Origin: Andrena cerasifolii | Lineage: Eukaryota > Arthropoda > Insecta > Hymenoptera > Andrenidae | Assembly: GCF_050908995.1 (NCBI RefSeq) | Contig: NC_135130.1 | Span: forward strand, 2,101,001-2,165,000 | DNA: 64,000 nucleotides | Direction: 5' to 3' | In this document: positions 1 to 11,917 of the stretch, one piece after another | Position numbering within the stretch: the stretch's first letter is position 1 | Layout: every line of letters starts with the position of its first letter | The notes under the pieces: model-generated | Database searches by the model: none | What the model saw: the letters and a program-made list of their open reading frames with translations, nothing else | What the model was told of the DNA's origin: nothing | Translations under genes and position numbers: made by a program

Positions 1-117
1 TTTCGTTATTGTAAATAAAACAGCTTAGGGTGACAGTAATAATTATGGTCTTTTCCCTAGTTAGCTAAAAAAAGCTTCAAGAAAATCAGGGATCTTTTAA
101 AATACGGTTTAAAATAT

Positions 118-335
118 TTCGTCGCTAAGTGGCTTTGACGCGTTTTCACGCTGAGGGATTTGCATCATGTACACAGTTTCGACGTATTGCCACGTTAATA
201 TTTTCTAGAAAACATCGAAAGCATTGTGCGTTTATTTTGAAATTAAACTCAGGAAGGGGTTCGGTTTCTACACTTTGTACAAAACTAACTTCGACTTAAG
301 GGTGCATTTTTTAAAAGCCTGCGCCTCTCAAAGTG
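118..335. mobile_element. Diverged TTAA-type MITE
   Basis: Homologous to the better preserved copy at 20624-20809. Both contain a shared stretch running from a 'cacgc(c/t)gagggattt' block through 'catcgaaagc'. The right end reads CTCAAAGTGT followed by TTAA at 336-339. The left end is degraded and no TTAA remains there, so the left limit is approximate. It is non-coding. The class (piggyBac-like or another TTAA-target superfamily) is inferred from the TTAA only. Confidence 0.5.
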
Positions 336-339
336 TTAA

Positions 340-727
340 TGAGACTGACTTTTAGGGGCACTTTATCCATTAAACAGAATGCCACATTGCAAGTTATTGT
401 AATTTTTTAATGACTGATTTACTCGTAGTCTTGGATGATGTTTTAAGCCCCAGGATGGGGCGCAACCAGATTTTTCAATTAATGTGAGACAACATTTAAC
501 TGCAACCGTCAGTGGACGGAGGATAGAACGAGGAGGTCTAGTAGAAGGCCGCCTCAGTCACCTAGAGCCCTCTGGATTTTTTTCCGTGGGAATACTTGAA
601 GAGTTTAGAATACTCATGAACAATAAATCATTCAGTGGAACTACGGGAACGATTAGTAAATGTATGACAGATAATACGAGATGAGAGTCCTTGAAACTGC
701 ACGTCCATCTGTGACACATAAATGAAA
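340..727. other. Unassigned stretch
   Basis: No reading frame or repeat that I can assign. A 66-codon frame at 484-684 has no recognisable domain. Confidence 0.4.
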
Positions 728-2802
728 ATTCCACGTCAAAACGAATACGTGAAAAATTTTGTTTCACCGATTCTCTTCAAAATTACAGCATTTGTCGATA
801 ACCTCGCAGAAACAAAGTATACTGAATTTCAACGGCCTATGTCAACAGGTTCCGAAATATTTAATGTTAAAGTTTCGAAAATTGAAAGAAAATTGGCTGA
901 CGTGTCATCACTTAAACTGCAATATCTCGGTCATTTTTAAAGATAATGCCACCGTCTTGGGTTCGTTTTAAAGCTGAAGGAATGCTTTCTCCAACCATAT
1001 ATAGAATATTTTGTTTATTGTTAATAAACTTAACAGTAATCGATGTCAAAGTTTCAAATCGCGATTTGACGTCGTTCCCACCCACGGTCCTGCTTGAAAA
1101 AAATGCCATTCGATTCGTTAAGTCTTCAACTAATAAATGCCTTTTTCAAAAAAGTGGAGAAATTTTAGCAATAGTTAACAAAAAATTATAACTTACGGTA
1201 GTGCGCTGTTACGTCTGAAACCGAGACGATGATTGGTGATTGATTCCGGAACGTAACCTTAATTCCCCGAGCCGGTGTCACGCGTTTTGGAGTACTGTGC
1301 GTGCAGGGCAGGTGGATTGGCATTAAAGATCGAGGAGGAAAAAAGGAGATGTGCGTGCGTGCGCCTGTTTCGTCTTGGGACCGTCAGGCCAGACTTCCCC
1401 ATCAGTAGGGCTATAGCTGACGTCCCCTGCCCTAGACACACAGGGACTAAGAAGAAATAAACTTGGAACTTGTATATATGAACGAGAGTGGACGATAGGA
1501 CTAGCGAGAAGAGTAGACCTCTAGCGGCGCCGACGGAGACTAACCGGCGTGACCCATGTGGTGGGGCCGGGACGTCACAGCACACCGCTTGGAACTGCAC
1601 GGATCTCATGGTCAGTCCGCACGCACGCGTTTTCAAAACAATAGCCAAGCGTAGAAAAGTATTTATATACGATGGGTTAAAACAAATTTTTCTTTCAGTG
1701 TTTTCGGTATTCTCGAGAAAAATAGTAGGAACATCTGCTCACCATATAAATAATTAGCAATAGTAGGTAGCAGATATTCCTACTATTTTTCTCGAGAATA
1801 CCGAAAACACTGAAAGAAAAATTTGTTTTAACCCATCGTATATAAATACTTTTCTACGCTTGGCTATTGTTTTGAAAACGCGTGCGTGCGGACTGACCAT
1901 GGGATCCGTGCAGTTCCAAGCGGTGTGCTGTGACGTCCCGGCCCCATCACATGGGTCACGCTGGTTAGTCTCCGCCGGCGCCGCTAGAGGTCTACTCTTC
2001 TCGCTAGTCCTATCGTCCACTCTCGTTCGTATATACAAGTTCCAAGTTTATTTCTTCTTAGTCCCCGTGTCTAGGGCAGGGGCCGTCAGCTATAGCCCTA
2101 CTGATGGGGAAGTCTGGCCTGACGGTCCCAAGACGAAACAGACGCACGCACATCTCCTTTTTTCTTCCTCGATCTTTAATGCCAATCCACCTGCCCTGCA
2201 CGCACAGTACTCCAAAACGCGTGATCGGCTCGGGGAATTAAGGTTACGACGGAGGCGACGGGGCAAGATCCCCTATTTACGTTCCGGAATCAATCACCAA
2301 TCATCGTCTCGGTTTCAGACGTAACAGCGCACTACCGTAAGATATAATTTTTTGTTAACTATTGCTAAAATTTCTCCACTTTTTTGAAAAAGGCATTTAT
2401 TAGTTGCAGACTTAACGAATCGAATGGTATTTTTTTCCAGCCGGTCCGTGGGCGGGAACGACGTCAAATCGCGATTTGAAACTTTGACATCGATTACTGT
2501 TAAGTTTATTAACAATAAACAAAATATTCTATACACGGTTTGAGAAAGCATTCCTTCAGCTTTAAAATGAACCCAAGACGGTGGCATTATCTTAAAAAAT
2601 GACCGAGATATTACAGTTTAAGTGATGACACGTCAGCCGATTTTCTTTAAATTTTTTAAACTAACATTAAATATTTCGGAAACTATTTGACATAGGCCGT
2701 TGAAATTCAGTATACTCTGTTTCTGCAAGGTTATCGACAAATGTTGTAATTTTGAAGAGAATCGGTGAAACAAAATTTTTCACCACGTTTTGACGTGGAA
2801 TG
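728..2802. mobile_element. Large foldback element, arms of about 1 kb
   Basis: The left arm (about 728-1737) is repeated in inverted orientation at about 1769-2802, leaving a loop of about 30 bp. Outer ends read ATTCCACGTCAAAACG and CGTTTTGACGTGGAAT. Identity by eye is high along the whole arm, with small differences. The clearest is an insertion of about 33 bp in the right arm around 2250-2283 that the left arm (near 1255) lacks. The inner 500 bp of each arm is GC-richer than the surroundings and holds an AATAAA near 1455. Open frames at 1259-1648 (minus) and 1860-2324 (plus) are mirror images of each other in the two arms and show no domain, so they are not called as genes. I could not identify a target-site duplication. 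It resembles foldback or Galileo-like elements with very long inverted repeats, but the family is unknown. Confidence 0.8.
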
Positions 2803-4563
2803 GCTGAAATGCGAATATTAGGTTCAAGTGGAAGGAAGACACATCGAACATATCTTGTGAATGTCAAATGTGACTTTAGAACCTATATTTATTAGCACGT
2901 TTTACTCGTCTCTGTACATATTATAAACCCCTGAAGTCCTAGGCCCATTTTTACCACCCGGCGTATGTAGAATGTATTAAAAATGATTAAAAATTATATA
3001 AAAGTAACTAACTGTATTCAATAGTATTTATTAAGTGATAATAAATCATCATATTTTTTACATTCGCATTTTTCTAAAAATTGCCTGCGTGCTACTCTAT
3101 AACGGAAATGATCTAAAATTAGTTATATTTATGTCTCTATGTGCACAACAATCTATCAGCAGCTGATGTGTGCGGATATCTGAAAAATATGTAAGGGAAC
3201 GCGTAGGGAGGGTGAACATACAGAGGGTTTCAATCTTCAGCGGGAGATGGTCGGAATGGATTGAATTGTTAGACCACTGTAAGGGGGAACAATGACACAT
3301 GATACCATAGTTGAAGAATAAATCTACATCGGCCGATGCAGGACACATTCCTCCTCGGTATGCTAAGAAAGGAGAAATCAAACAAGAAATAAAGCAAAGT
3401 TATATGCAAAGAAAAAAATACCTGTACTTAGGAAAAATAATTAAATTCAAAATTACACAGTTGTTATAAAATCTAGTATTTGCAAAGACTATGCTAAATA
3501 ACTTCTTCACTATTTAAGTCCCAAAAGATGGTAAAATTGATGAACTCGCGAGACTCATTTGTAAAGAATATTTATTATATTACTGGATATTTGAGGAAGG
3601 CGCTCAATAATTTTATGATAACTACTAGGATCATAAGTGCCTCATAGATTTCTCCTAAAATATACAATCCGGTATCGATGGATTCGTGAAACTTCATAAC
3701 CTGCAGACTGAGTAATAATTTTTATAGATCGCCCGTGCTTTCAGCGTCGAATTCCACTTAACTAAACAGTGGGTCCAGGGGTTCGAATTTTGACCCATTC
3801 TGAAGTTGGAGGATGCATTAACTGTCAAATTGGCCCGCGAGAACGATTTGGTTTTCGCTTTAAGTGCAGGGAGAGCGTGGAAAAGCGACACGAGCACACA
3901 CGCCAATTGTTTGCAGCGATTTACACGTAAGTTTGCTAGGAAGCAACGTGTGACCGCGTGCAAGCTCTCTGAATAATGAAAGCGGTTCGAATTCAAACAC
4001 GCCCATCGATTTTCCGTGACTCAACCGTCCGTGGCGATTGTTTCGTGGTTTAAGTCGAAACACCGCGACTTTCCTCTCGCGCCCGTGTCGTCGACATTTC
4101 CAATTTCATAGGATCCACTTTTCAGTCCACCAAAAAAAGATGCTTACGCGAAGCTTACACCGCGTAAATTGGCGTCGATAACTATTAATGGTGGGCAAGC
4201 GTACAAGTGATTTACCAATCTCTATGCAAAAGGAGAATTTTTAGATTCAGGTATGTGAAATTATTTGACCAGAAGAACTGTTTGACAGCAGCTTCTACAT
4301 GCTTCTACGTGTTCTTCTTCCTTCGTAATTAATACATAAGTAACATAGGAATACAGTTAATTTAGTGTACCTCAATAGTGATGTTTAATCTGCTTGCTTG
4401 TGACAATGTTACGTTTGTGTTCATAGCTACCTTCCAACAATTGGTTTTCTGATGAAAGGAACACCGCGAACCCGCACTCACCGATTGGAACGAAACTTTG
4501 TGGGGTTTTAGTGTGATTCACACACAAGAACAACGGTGTCTTTCATTTGGGCCCTACCGTCCT
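2803..4563. other. Unassigned AT-rich stretch
   Basis: No gene recognised. About 3690-4130 is less AT-rich and holds short frames without a domain (for example 3694-3996, minus). It may be non-repeat host sequence, but nothing proves it. Confidence 0.3.
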
Positions 4564-5310
4564 TTAAGGGGTTACCTAGTCAGGCGGCCGAAAAGAGGCG
4601 AATATTTGTGATTTTTTTTTGAAGAAGTGGAAACGTATAATTTTACAAAACTTTTTGCGTTTTAAAGAGCAACATTTAAAGAACAGTTGGTAATTTTTTC
4701 GTAGAAAAATATTTAAGTTTATAATAAAATAACAAGCGACATCCAAGAAGTATTTTTAAAAATTTGCTTTCGCGGTGAGCACTGCCATTCGGAACCATAC
4801 TATCTAAAATCAAAAAACAAAAAAGATTTCGTTAGTATATTAATGTATCCTCAGGTTGACGGAGAGAATTTTCCGAAATATTAAGTTAAAACAAAATGGC
4901 GGCTATTTAAAGTTGAAATCCTGATTTTTTCCTGCAAAAATCACGCGAAAAAATCAGGATTTCAACTTTAAATAGCCGCCATTTTGTTTTAACTTAATAT
5001 TTCGGAAAATTCTCTCCGTCAACCTGAGGATACATTAATATACTAACGAAATCTATTTTGTTTTTTGATTTTAGATAGTATGGTTCCGAATGGCAGTGCT
5101 CACCGCGAAAGCAAATTTTTAAAAATGCTTCTTGGATGTCGCTTGTTATTTTATTATAAACGTAAATATTTTTCTACGAAAAAATTACCAAATATTCTTT
5201 AAATGTTGCTCTTTTAAACGCAAAAAGTTTTGTAAAAATATACGCTTCTGCTTCTTCAAAAAAAAAATCACAAATATTCGCCTCTTTTCGACCGCCTGAC
5301 TACTAACCTC
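4564..5310. mobile_element. TTAA palindrome, 'caggcggccgaaaagagg' family, copy 1
   Basis: Starts with TTAA (4564-4567) then GGGGTTACCTAGTCAGGCGG. The two arms (about 350 bp each) are inverted copies that meet near 4940 around the hairpin 'cctgattttttcctgc'. The right end is degraded (GACTACTAACCTC) and its TTAA is lost. Two further copies of the family lie at 19273-20025 and 52672-53417. It is non-coding. TTAA targets are typical of piggyBac and Kolobok transposons. The 5'-GGGG end differs from the usual piggyBac 5'-CCC, so the superfamily is left open. Confidence 0.8.
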
Positions 5311-5718
5311 AAAGTCAAATTGGCACCTCCACTTTTTCGCGCATAACTCTCAAAGTACAACAGACAGAAAAAAATGTTTCAAACAAAAGTTTAATAGTGC
5401 AATAAGCGCTACAAACTTCCGCGAACAAAATTTTGAAAAGAGTTTTTTTTTCGTCAGGTATATATATATATTTTTTAACTCTTTTCAAAATTTTGCCATT
5501 CTTTTTGTTTCTAAGTTGATCAATGGAATGACGAAATGTCATCAACTCCTACAATTAAATAATTTCTCTGCCCCTACGAAATCTCTGAGGATGGAGCAAT
5601 CCTTTTATACATCGCTATGCAGGTCGAATCTTGGTTTCTCTGACCCGGTTAATCGCACTTGCAATGCTGCAAACGCTTTTGGCGTGTCTCTTGATTTCTT
5701 GACGGGCTCAACCTATTC

Positions 5719-6022
5719 CAGGGCTGCACAGGGTGCTGTTTTCAGCGTCTAGCGGCGAGCAACCAGCCGTGGGTCGAGCTGTCCCGTTGCTAAGGATAGA
5801 ATCAGTGAGGAGAACTGCAGTAGTGGAAGTGCGAATCCAAACGACTTGAAATCACCCACTCGCGTCCTTTACGAAAACGACAAAGAACCGCTGCGGAACG
5901 CGCGGCTACGAGCACGCACCTACACTACTGCAGTTCTCCTCACTGATTCTACCCTTAGCAACGGGACAGCACGGCTGGTTGTTCGCCGCTAGGCGCTGAA
6001 AACAGAACCCTGTGCAGCCCTG
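5719..6022. mobile_element. hAT-type MITE with 8-bp TSD
   Basis: A 304-bp element with ends CAGGGCTGCACAGGG and CCCTGTGCAGCCCTG. It is flanked on both sides by the identical 8 bp ACCTATTC (5711-5718 and 6023-6030). CA-GGG ends and 8-bp duplications are the hAT signature. The inverted arms are about 130 bp and include 'actgcagttctcctcac' in both orientations. It has no coding capacity. A second family member is at 28385-28590. Confidence 0.9.
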
Positions 6023-6030
6023 ACCTATTC

Positions 6031-7307
6031 CTTTAACAAGGCCCTTGATAAACTTACCTCGCTGTGATTGAGTTTATGATGTTTGAACTGTTTACCGACT
6101 TTAAGTATCGTATGCTTGTTTCTTATACGCTTTGTATTGCTACTTTTTCTTTTCTTCTTTTTTGTCCTCTTCTTTGTTTTCCTCTTGCACACTAATGGGA
6201 CTTTAAATATTAAATAATGACAAAGGCGTCGTATGACACGCAGGACAGCCCAAAACCGGCTGGCGACTCTGCGGTCCTCTCCATTACCCTTGCCATCAAC
6301 ATAGTTATGCTGCAGTGTCTATTCAATCGATTGTTTACGAATGGAGAGTTTGCATTCGGGACTCTTTACCCGCCGGACTTTTAGCCCCACTCTACCCTAC
6401 CCATGTTTGACAATGCGTCAGATAATTCGGTCTTGCGCATCCATTTCATCGGAAACGATTGAACGTTTCAATAATTGTATGAAGTACTACTGAAGATCAC
6501 CATTATGAACATAAATAAAATAATTGCACTCTTTAAAGTTGTCGTTGCTTGATTGTAAATTTCTGACCCTAGGTTATTTCAAGGTCATAGTATCCTACGT
6601 CGTTGAAATCGCCTTGGCATCAGCTACTACGCTATGAAGTTACAACTACGTACTGCTGTTTAAACAACTATCAATGACCCTTAAAAAATCGTGAGGCTAA
6701 CGTCAATCAGAAGATCTGTTTCTATCACCATATTTGGCTCCTTGGATAATACAAGTTTCCTCTTTGACGTCTTCTTCTATCTTCAATTCTAACAGAGATA
6801 TGCATTTAGGTGTCCCGTTTCTCGTGACTCACCCTGTACAGCAATAATATGAAATTGACATGATTAACTTTTACTGTTATAAACTTATAAACACTATTAT
6901 TCCACCTTGTACCCCCATTTCACGTCAGATCTCTACTTTCCGAACGAAATGTTGCAGCGTGTTTGTATATATACCATTTTTTTTTTAAAAATGTAACCTC
7001 CAGATTCAGATGTTAAGTAAACTAAGAATGTAATACGCAAGTAAAGCCGCATAACTCTCATCAGAGTTCTCTAGGCTTCATAATAAGAAAAGGCAATTAT
7101 TCAACAATTATCGAATCATGGTTTAAATAAAATCTTCTGCAACGTGGGGAAGACAGAATATAAATAATAGACCTTTGGCAGGACTATTTCTGTATATGCT
7201 TATATCAATGGCTTAGTGCAAAAGTATTGTATGTCCACTTCTTGGGAAATTCGTGTTTTTATATGTAACAAATACTTCTTGACTTTATGCTGTATAAATA
7301 TCACATT
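6031..7307. other. Unassigned stretch with one solo transposon end
   Basis: No gene seen. At 6373-6399 the sequence ends in 'cttttagccccactctaccc' followed by TA, a diverged match to the right end of the element at 15618-17085. It is probably a solo or degraded end, and no partner was found. The rest is AT-rich without recognisable features. Confidence 0.4.
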
Positions 7308-7675
7308 TACTGTTACTCACAAAATTGAGCGTACACCTAGGTTGGTTATGAAAATTGACGAAAAAATGAATACAAACACACATATTCAAAAATAAAAACA
7401 CAATATATATTTTATTCGTATATTTTACTAAATAATTCATAAATAAATTCTAAATAAAATTGACTATTTTTCTATATTTAACAGAAATTGGAAAATTATG
7501 CGTATTTTAGAGACACAAAATTGAGCGGTCACGTAGGAATTTTCACATTACGCAGGTCTGTATTGGTTAAATGTTGAAGAGGAAGTCCCGCGAAATGTCT
7601 TTGAAAGTTCGGTTGCTCAGGAACCAGCAACAAAAAACTATCTGTTATCCGTAGATTGACGATTATAGTAGCAAC

Positions 7676-8696
7676 ATGGCTAATAGGAGGAAGCAGACTG
7701 ACATTTCAATACGAAATCTCATTGTAAAATTATATTCGCAAGGTAAATCCTTTCGTCAAGTAAGGAAAATAGTTGGCAGAACACATTCTACCGTACAAAA
7801 AATTATGAACAAATTTCGGTACGATGGAACAGTTCGAAATACACCTGGCCGAGGAAGAAAGAAAATATTGTCGAACACTGATGAACGATTCATTTGTCGA
7901 CGAATTAAAACAAATCCAAGTACAAGTGTGCGGAAGTTAACGTTAGATGTTTCCTCGCGTATAAATAAAGACATCTCGGTTGAAACAGTTCGTAGAACAT
8001 TAAGAAAAGAGGGATATAATGGCCGAGTCGCGCGAAAGAAACCGTATATCTCCAAAGCAAATAGGCAGAAACGCATAGAATTTGCAAAAACGTATGTAAA
8101 TTTTGCCGAAAGTTTTTGGGAAAATGTTATATTCTGTGACGAGACTAAAATCAATTTTTTTTGGACGGGATGGAAGGAAGCAAATCGTATGGCGACAGCC
8201 AAATACTGAGCACCACCATAGAAATACATGTCCAACGGTTAAACACGTCATGTTATGGGGATGTATAGGTGCAAATGGTGCCGGAATTATCGAATACATA
8301 GATGGCATAATGGACAAAATTAAGTACTTAAATATCTTAAAAAAGAATGTAAAAGATTCAGCAGAAAAATTAAAAATGCCGCGGGTGTATTACTTTCAAC
8401 AAGATAATGACCCAAAACATTCATCATATAGAGTTCAATTATGGTTGCTGTATAACATCCCAAAGATGCTAAAAACACCTCCCCAGTCACCTGATCTCAA
8501 TCCCATCGAGAATGTCTGGGGAGAAATAAAATCCAGGATGGCAAATGACAATTTTACGAATATAGAAGATTTCAAACGAGAGTTGAGAAAAGAATGGGAA
8601 AAAGTTCCTCCTTCTTTAATAAAACACCTAATTTATTCTATGCTACGTCGCTTGCAAGCCGTAATTGAAGGCAGGGGATATGCGACGAAGTATTAA
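7676..8696 (+). pseudogene. Tc1-like DD34E transposase, frameshifted
   Basis: Cut-and-paste transposase that would bind the element's direct repeats and insert at TA. The first frame begins at the ATG at 7676, the only good start after the left arm, and encodes 177 codons. Residues 1-115 form the paired-like helix-turn-helix DNA-binding region, with a GRPR-like GRGRKK at 58-63. The first catalytic Asp is D155 in FCDETKI. The frame then shifts by one at a run of eight T (8154-8161). The downstream frame carries VMLWGCIGANGAG, the second Asp in QQDNDPKH (codon 8403-8405) and the Glu in NPIENVW (8508-8510), 34 residues apart (DD34E). Total length is 1021 nt, which is 340 codons plus one base, so a single extra T explains the break and the length is normal for the family. 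A homopolymer sequencing error is an alternative explanation. Confidence 0.93.
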
Positions 8697-8741
8697 TAAA
8701 TGAAACGATATAGTATAAGTTTGTAAATAGTGTTTTAACAA

Positions 8742-9732
8742 GGTGTACTCTCAATTTTGTGTCACTGAAATACGTGTACTTTTAAAATTTTTTTTTATAC
8801 ATACACCAATAGTCCATTTTATTTAGAATTTTTTTACGTATTATTTGGTAAAATATACGAATAAAATATATATTGTGACTTTCATTTTTGAATAAGTGTG
8901 TTTGTATTCATTTTCCCGCCAATTTTCGTTACCAACCTAGGTGTACACTCAATTTTGTGTCACTGAAATACGTGTACTTTTACCTTTTTTTTTTAAATAT
9001 ACACCAATAGTCCATTTTATTTAGAATTTTTTTTACGTATTATTTGGTAAAATATACGAATAAAATATATATTGTGACTTTCATTTTTGAATAAGTGTGT
9101 TTGTATTCATTTTCCCGCCAATTTTCGTTACCAACCTAGGTGTACACTCAATTTTGTGTCACTGAAATACGTGTACTTTTACCTTTTTTTTTTAAATATA
9201 CACCAATAGTCCATTTTATTTAGAATTTTTTTTACGTATTATTTGGTAAAATATACGAATAAAATATATATTGTGACTTTCATTTTTGAATAAGTGTGTT
9301 TGTATTCATTTTCCCGCCAATTTTCGTTACCAACCTAGGTGTACGCTCAATTTGGTGTCACTGAAATACGTGTACTTTTACCTTCTTTTTTTAAATATAC
9401 ACCAATAGTCCATTTTATTTAGAATTTTTTTACATATTATTTGGTAAAATATACGAATAAAATATATATAGTGACTTTCATTTTTGAATAAGTGTGTTTG
9501 TATTCATTTTCCCGCCAATTTTCGTTACCAACCTAGGTGTACGCTCAATTTGGTGTCACTGAAATACGTGTATTTTTACCTTTTTTTTTTAAATATACAC
9601 CAATAGTCTATTTTATTTAGAATTTTTTTTACGTATTATTTGGTAAAATATACGAATAAAATATATATAGTGACTTTCATTTTTGAATAAGTGTGTTTGT
9701 GTTCATTTTCCCGCCAATTTTGTGAGTAACTG
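8742..9732 (+). repeat. Five-unit tandem array of the Tc1 right arm
   Basis: Units begin at 8742, 8940, 9139, 9338 and 9536, each with GGTGTAC(A/T/G)CTCAATTT, so the period is 198-199 bp. Each unit is a copy of the inverted left arm, containing the core direct repeat, an A/T-rich middle and 'cccgccaattttcgttacc'. Units are nearly identical; units 4 and 5 share 'aatttggtgtcac' where units 1-3 have 'aattttgtgtcac'. The last unit ends in the true terminus, but about 30 bp between two AAAATTG copies is missing compared with the left terminus. Confidence 0.93.
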
Positions 9733-9734
9733 TA

Positions 9735-10571
9735 TGTCTATTTCATAAATTTGTCGAAAATAATATTTTTGTTCATTGAATGTCCCTGAATCATATTGCA
9801 TATGTACCATTGCATTTTTACACCTGTTTATCTCGAAGACACTAAAAATGGACATAAAATATTTGTGCACCAAGCCATCGATATCAAAGCTTCGTACGAT
9901 AAACAGCAAAGGAACTTACGAGATAACTTCACACTCAACCTAACCTATGCCGAACGCATTAATTACCATTTTGTTCCTACCGAATTTTCAGCTCCGATAA
10001 ACAGAAACTGAAGAAGCGATTTGTGTACAGACGACTCCCATTCTTAAACACATCTTAACCGAGCGTGTCTTTTATTTCCCAGCTTACGGGTGCAGAAGCC
10101 CTTTCCGTAGAAAATAAAATGGAAGCTAGAGACCATTCCCTCCCTAACGCCAAACCGATATCGCTCTAACGCCACGAAAAAAAAAGGATTCTTAGTACCT
10201 CTCTATTACCTTTCGGGAAAATTCGTGGCCTGGTATTTCTAGCTATGTACTTCTCCCCTTTCTCAGCAAACCTTCAATTCTCATCGGCGGAACCCCCTCG
10301 AGTCGGAGCTATCGGCATAGTAGCTGCTAAAGGCAAACAACCACTGTTACGACCGTTTAAGGACTCCTTTATGTTTGGATATTCGGAAGGCAAATGTTTG
10401 GTCGGAAAGTCATCTGGCTCGGTGGGATATTCTTTCACACAAGGCAGCCCCTCATATTTTGTGTAAAATGAACAGGTTCGACGGTAGCAAAAGTGACTTA
10501 CGTACCTAATACATCGTTAATTGGGCAAGCAAAGTAGTTTGTCTTGTGACACGATAGTTTTGCTGAACATG
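9735..10571. other. Unassigned stretch
   Basis: Short frames only (longest 10245-10466, 73 codons). No domain, repeat or RNA gene recognised. Confidence 0.3.
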
Positions 10572-11917
10572 TAGGGGGAACTGGGGCAAAGCGAACATGC
10601 TACTACGTAACAATGCTCTGTACTGGCTATTCTAGTAGGTATGTCACAAAAGGAAGCCATTATCACTTGTGAGACCGCTTGTTGGTGAAGTGCAGTGTTT
10701 AGGGTTTAATACAAAATTTCAAGATTTTATATATGAAATTGTTATTTCTAAGGTCAGGTGAGTAATGTCTCATTTGTATAGTTGTTATTCTATTTCTAGT
10801 TCTTATCATTCAGAGTATATAAAAGCATGTTGAATTAGCTTTATTTAGATATGTAACTTAATCATTGTAACCTAGATGAAATTCGTACATTTCTCTTCCA
10901 CTGGACGCGGGGACAAAGCGGAAAGGTGCAGAGTGAATGTTTCACTCGAAACTGACAAAAGCAATCAGAGCACATGCAATGCAATATAATAAATTGTTTT
11001 CTGTTCTTCTCCTACCATTTTATTCAGTTTTTAGCGGATTATTTCCTTTTGTGTATTTCTAGTGCGTTTTAATTTCTTTTCAATCGAGCCGTTGCTTTTG
11101 AAAGCGGTATAAGTCCATTTATTCGTACATTGAGATGTTTAAGGGTTTGCGTTTGAATTAACTTAAAAATATTAGCAATCGTTAATCAATTCGGGTAGGG
11201 GAAGGTGTTGTTGCTTTTACCAGTTGTACCTTTGACTATCATGTGTTACGGAGCCGTCTGTTAAATGAATGCGAAAATAAAAATTTTAGTGCGTTTGTTA
11301 GCCGTCATATTTGTAATTTAATGGCTTTTTGTAAGGACATCGCAGTTCATGTGACCACAGAAAAAAAATTATTCAATTTCACAAGGAAAAAGTAAGTAGG
11401 TATTCTTCCATTTCTACAGTGCCTCATAAAATTTTAAGAAGCTAATATTTTTTAAGTTTTGTTATACTAAGCTGTAAAAGACTGTGACAAAGAAGCATGC
11501 AAGGTTTGAAGTCGGTCGGTCTGACCTAAAAATTATAGTTTGCCATGTGCTTAATCAAGTCAATGTGTTGTACTTTTGACCATTGTATCTTTGACCAGTC
11601 AATGGTATAACACTCTAGCATGGAAAAAAGAATTTAACATAACTCGAGCTATAACTAACGCAATAAAGGAAAAAAATTGTTTGCACAATGAAATGTTCAG
11701 CTTCGCTGAAAATATTCAAATTTACATATATGAAATTTGATGTTTTTATACGGGGAAACGTCAGGAATCCAATATTCCTGTAACTGTAGAACAATATAAA
11801 ATTTCACATTTCGTGTTTTTATTTTGAATTTTATTTTTCTTTGCGAGAGTAACAGCGTTTAACCGGGAAACTGTTTTCATAGTATTTAACAATTGTATAC
11901 AGTTTTTAGAATGATAT

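Larger units (their letters stand above)
7310..9732 (+). mobile_element. Tc1-like DNA transposon, IR/DR type, right arm amplified
   Basis: Bounded by CTGTTACTCACAAAATTG on the left and the inverted CAATTTTGTGAGTAACTG-type end on the right. TA lies directly outside each end (7308-7309, 9733-9734), the standard Tc1/mariner target duplication. The left arm carries two direct copies of the core ACACAAAATTGAG (7318 and 7513) about 195 bp apart, the IR/DR layout of Tc1-type elements. The right arm consists of five tandem units instead of one. A single transposase gene (7676-8696) lies between the arms and is frameshifted. The element is otherwise complete, which suggests fairly recent insertion. 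Confidence 0.92.

Noticed and set aside
1259..2324. Two long frames (129 codons minus, 154 codons plus) with similar peptides
   Set aside because: They are the same sequence in the two arms of the foldback, have no domain, and the right-arm frame runs through the 33-bp insertion.
4564..5310. Assembly artefact (inverted duplication) as explanation for the palindromes
   Set aside because: Arms differ at scattered positions, the same palindromes recur at distant sites, and most are bounded by TTAA on both sides.
7510..7535. Possible true left end of the Tc1 element at the inner direct repeat
   Set aside because: The outer repeat at 7310 has TA outside and matches the right terminus, and the inner one is the expected second direct repeat.
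7756..8317. Minus-strand frames of 159 and 105 codons
   Set aside because: Shadows of the Tc1-like transposase on the opposite strand.
8742..9732. CRISPR-like array
   Set aside because: Units are 198 bp, contiguous without unique spacers, and are transposon arms in a eukaryotic genome.
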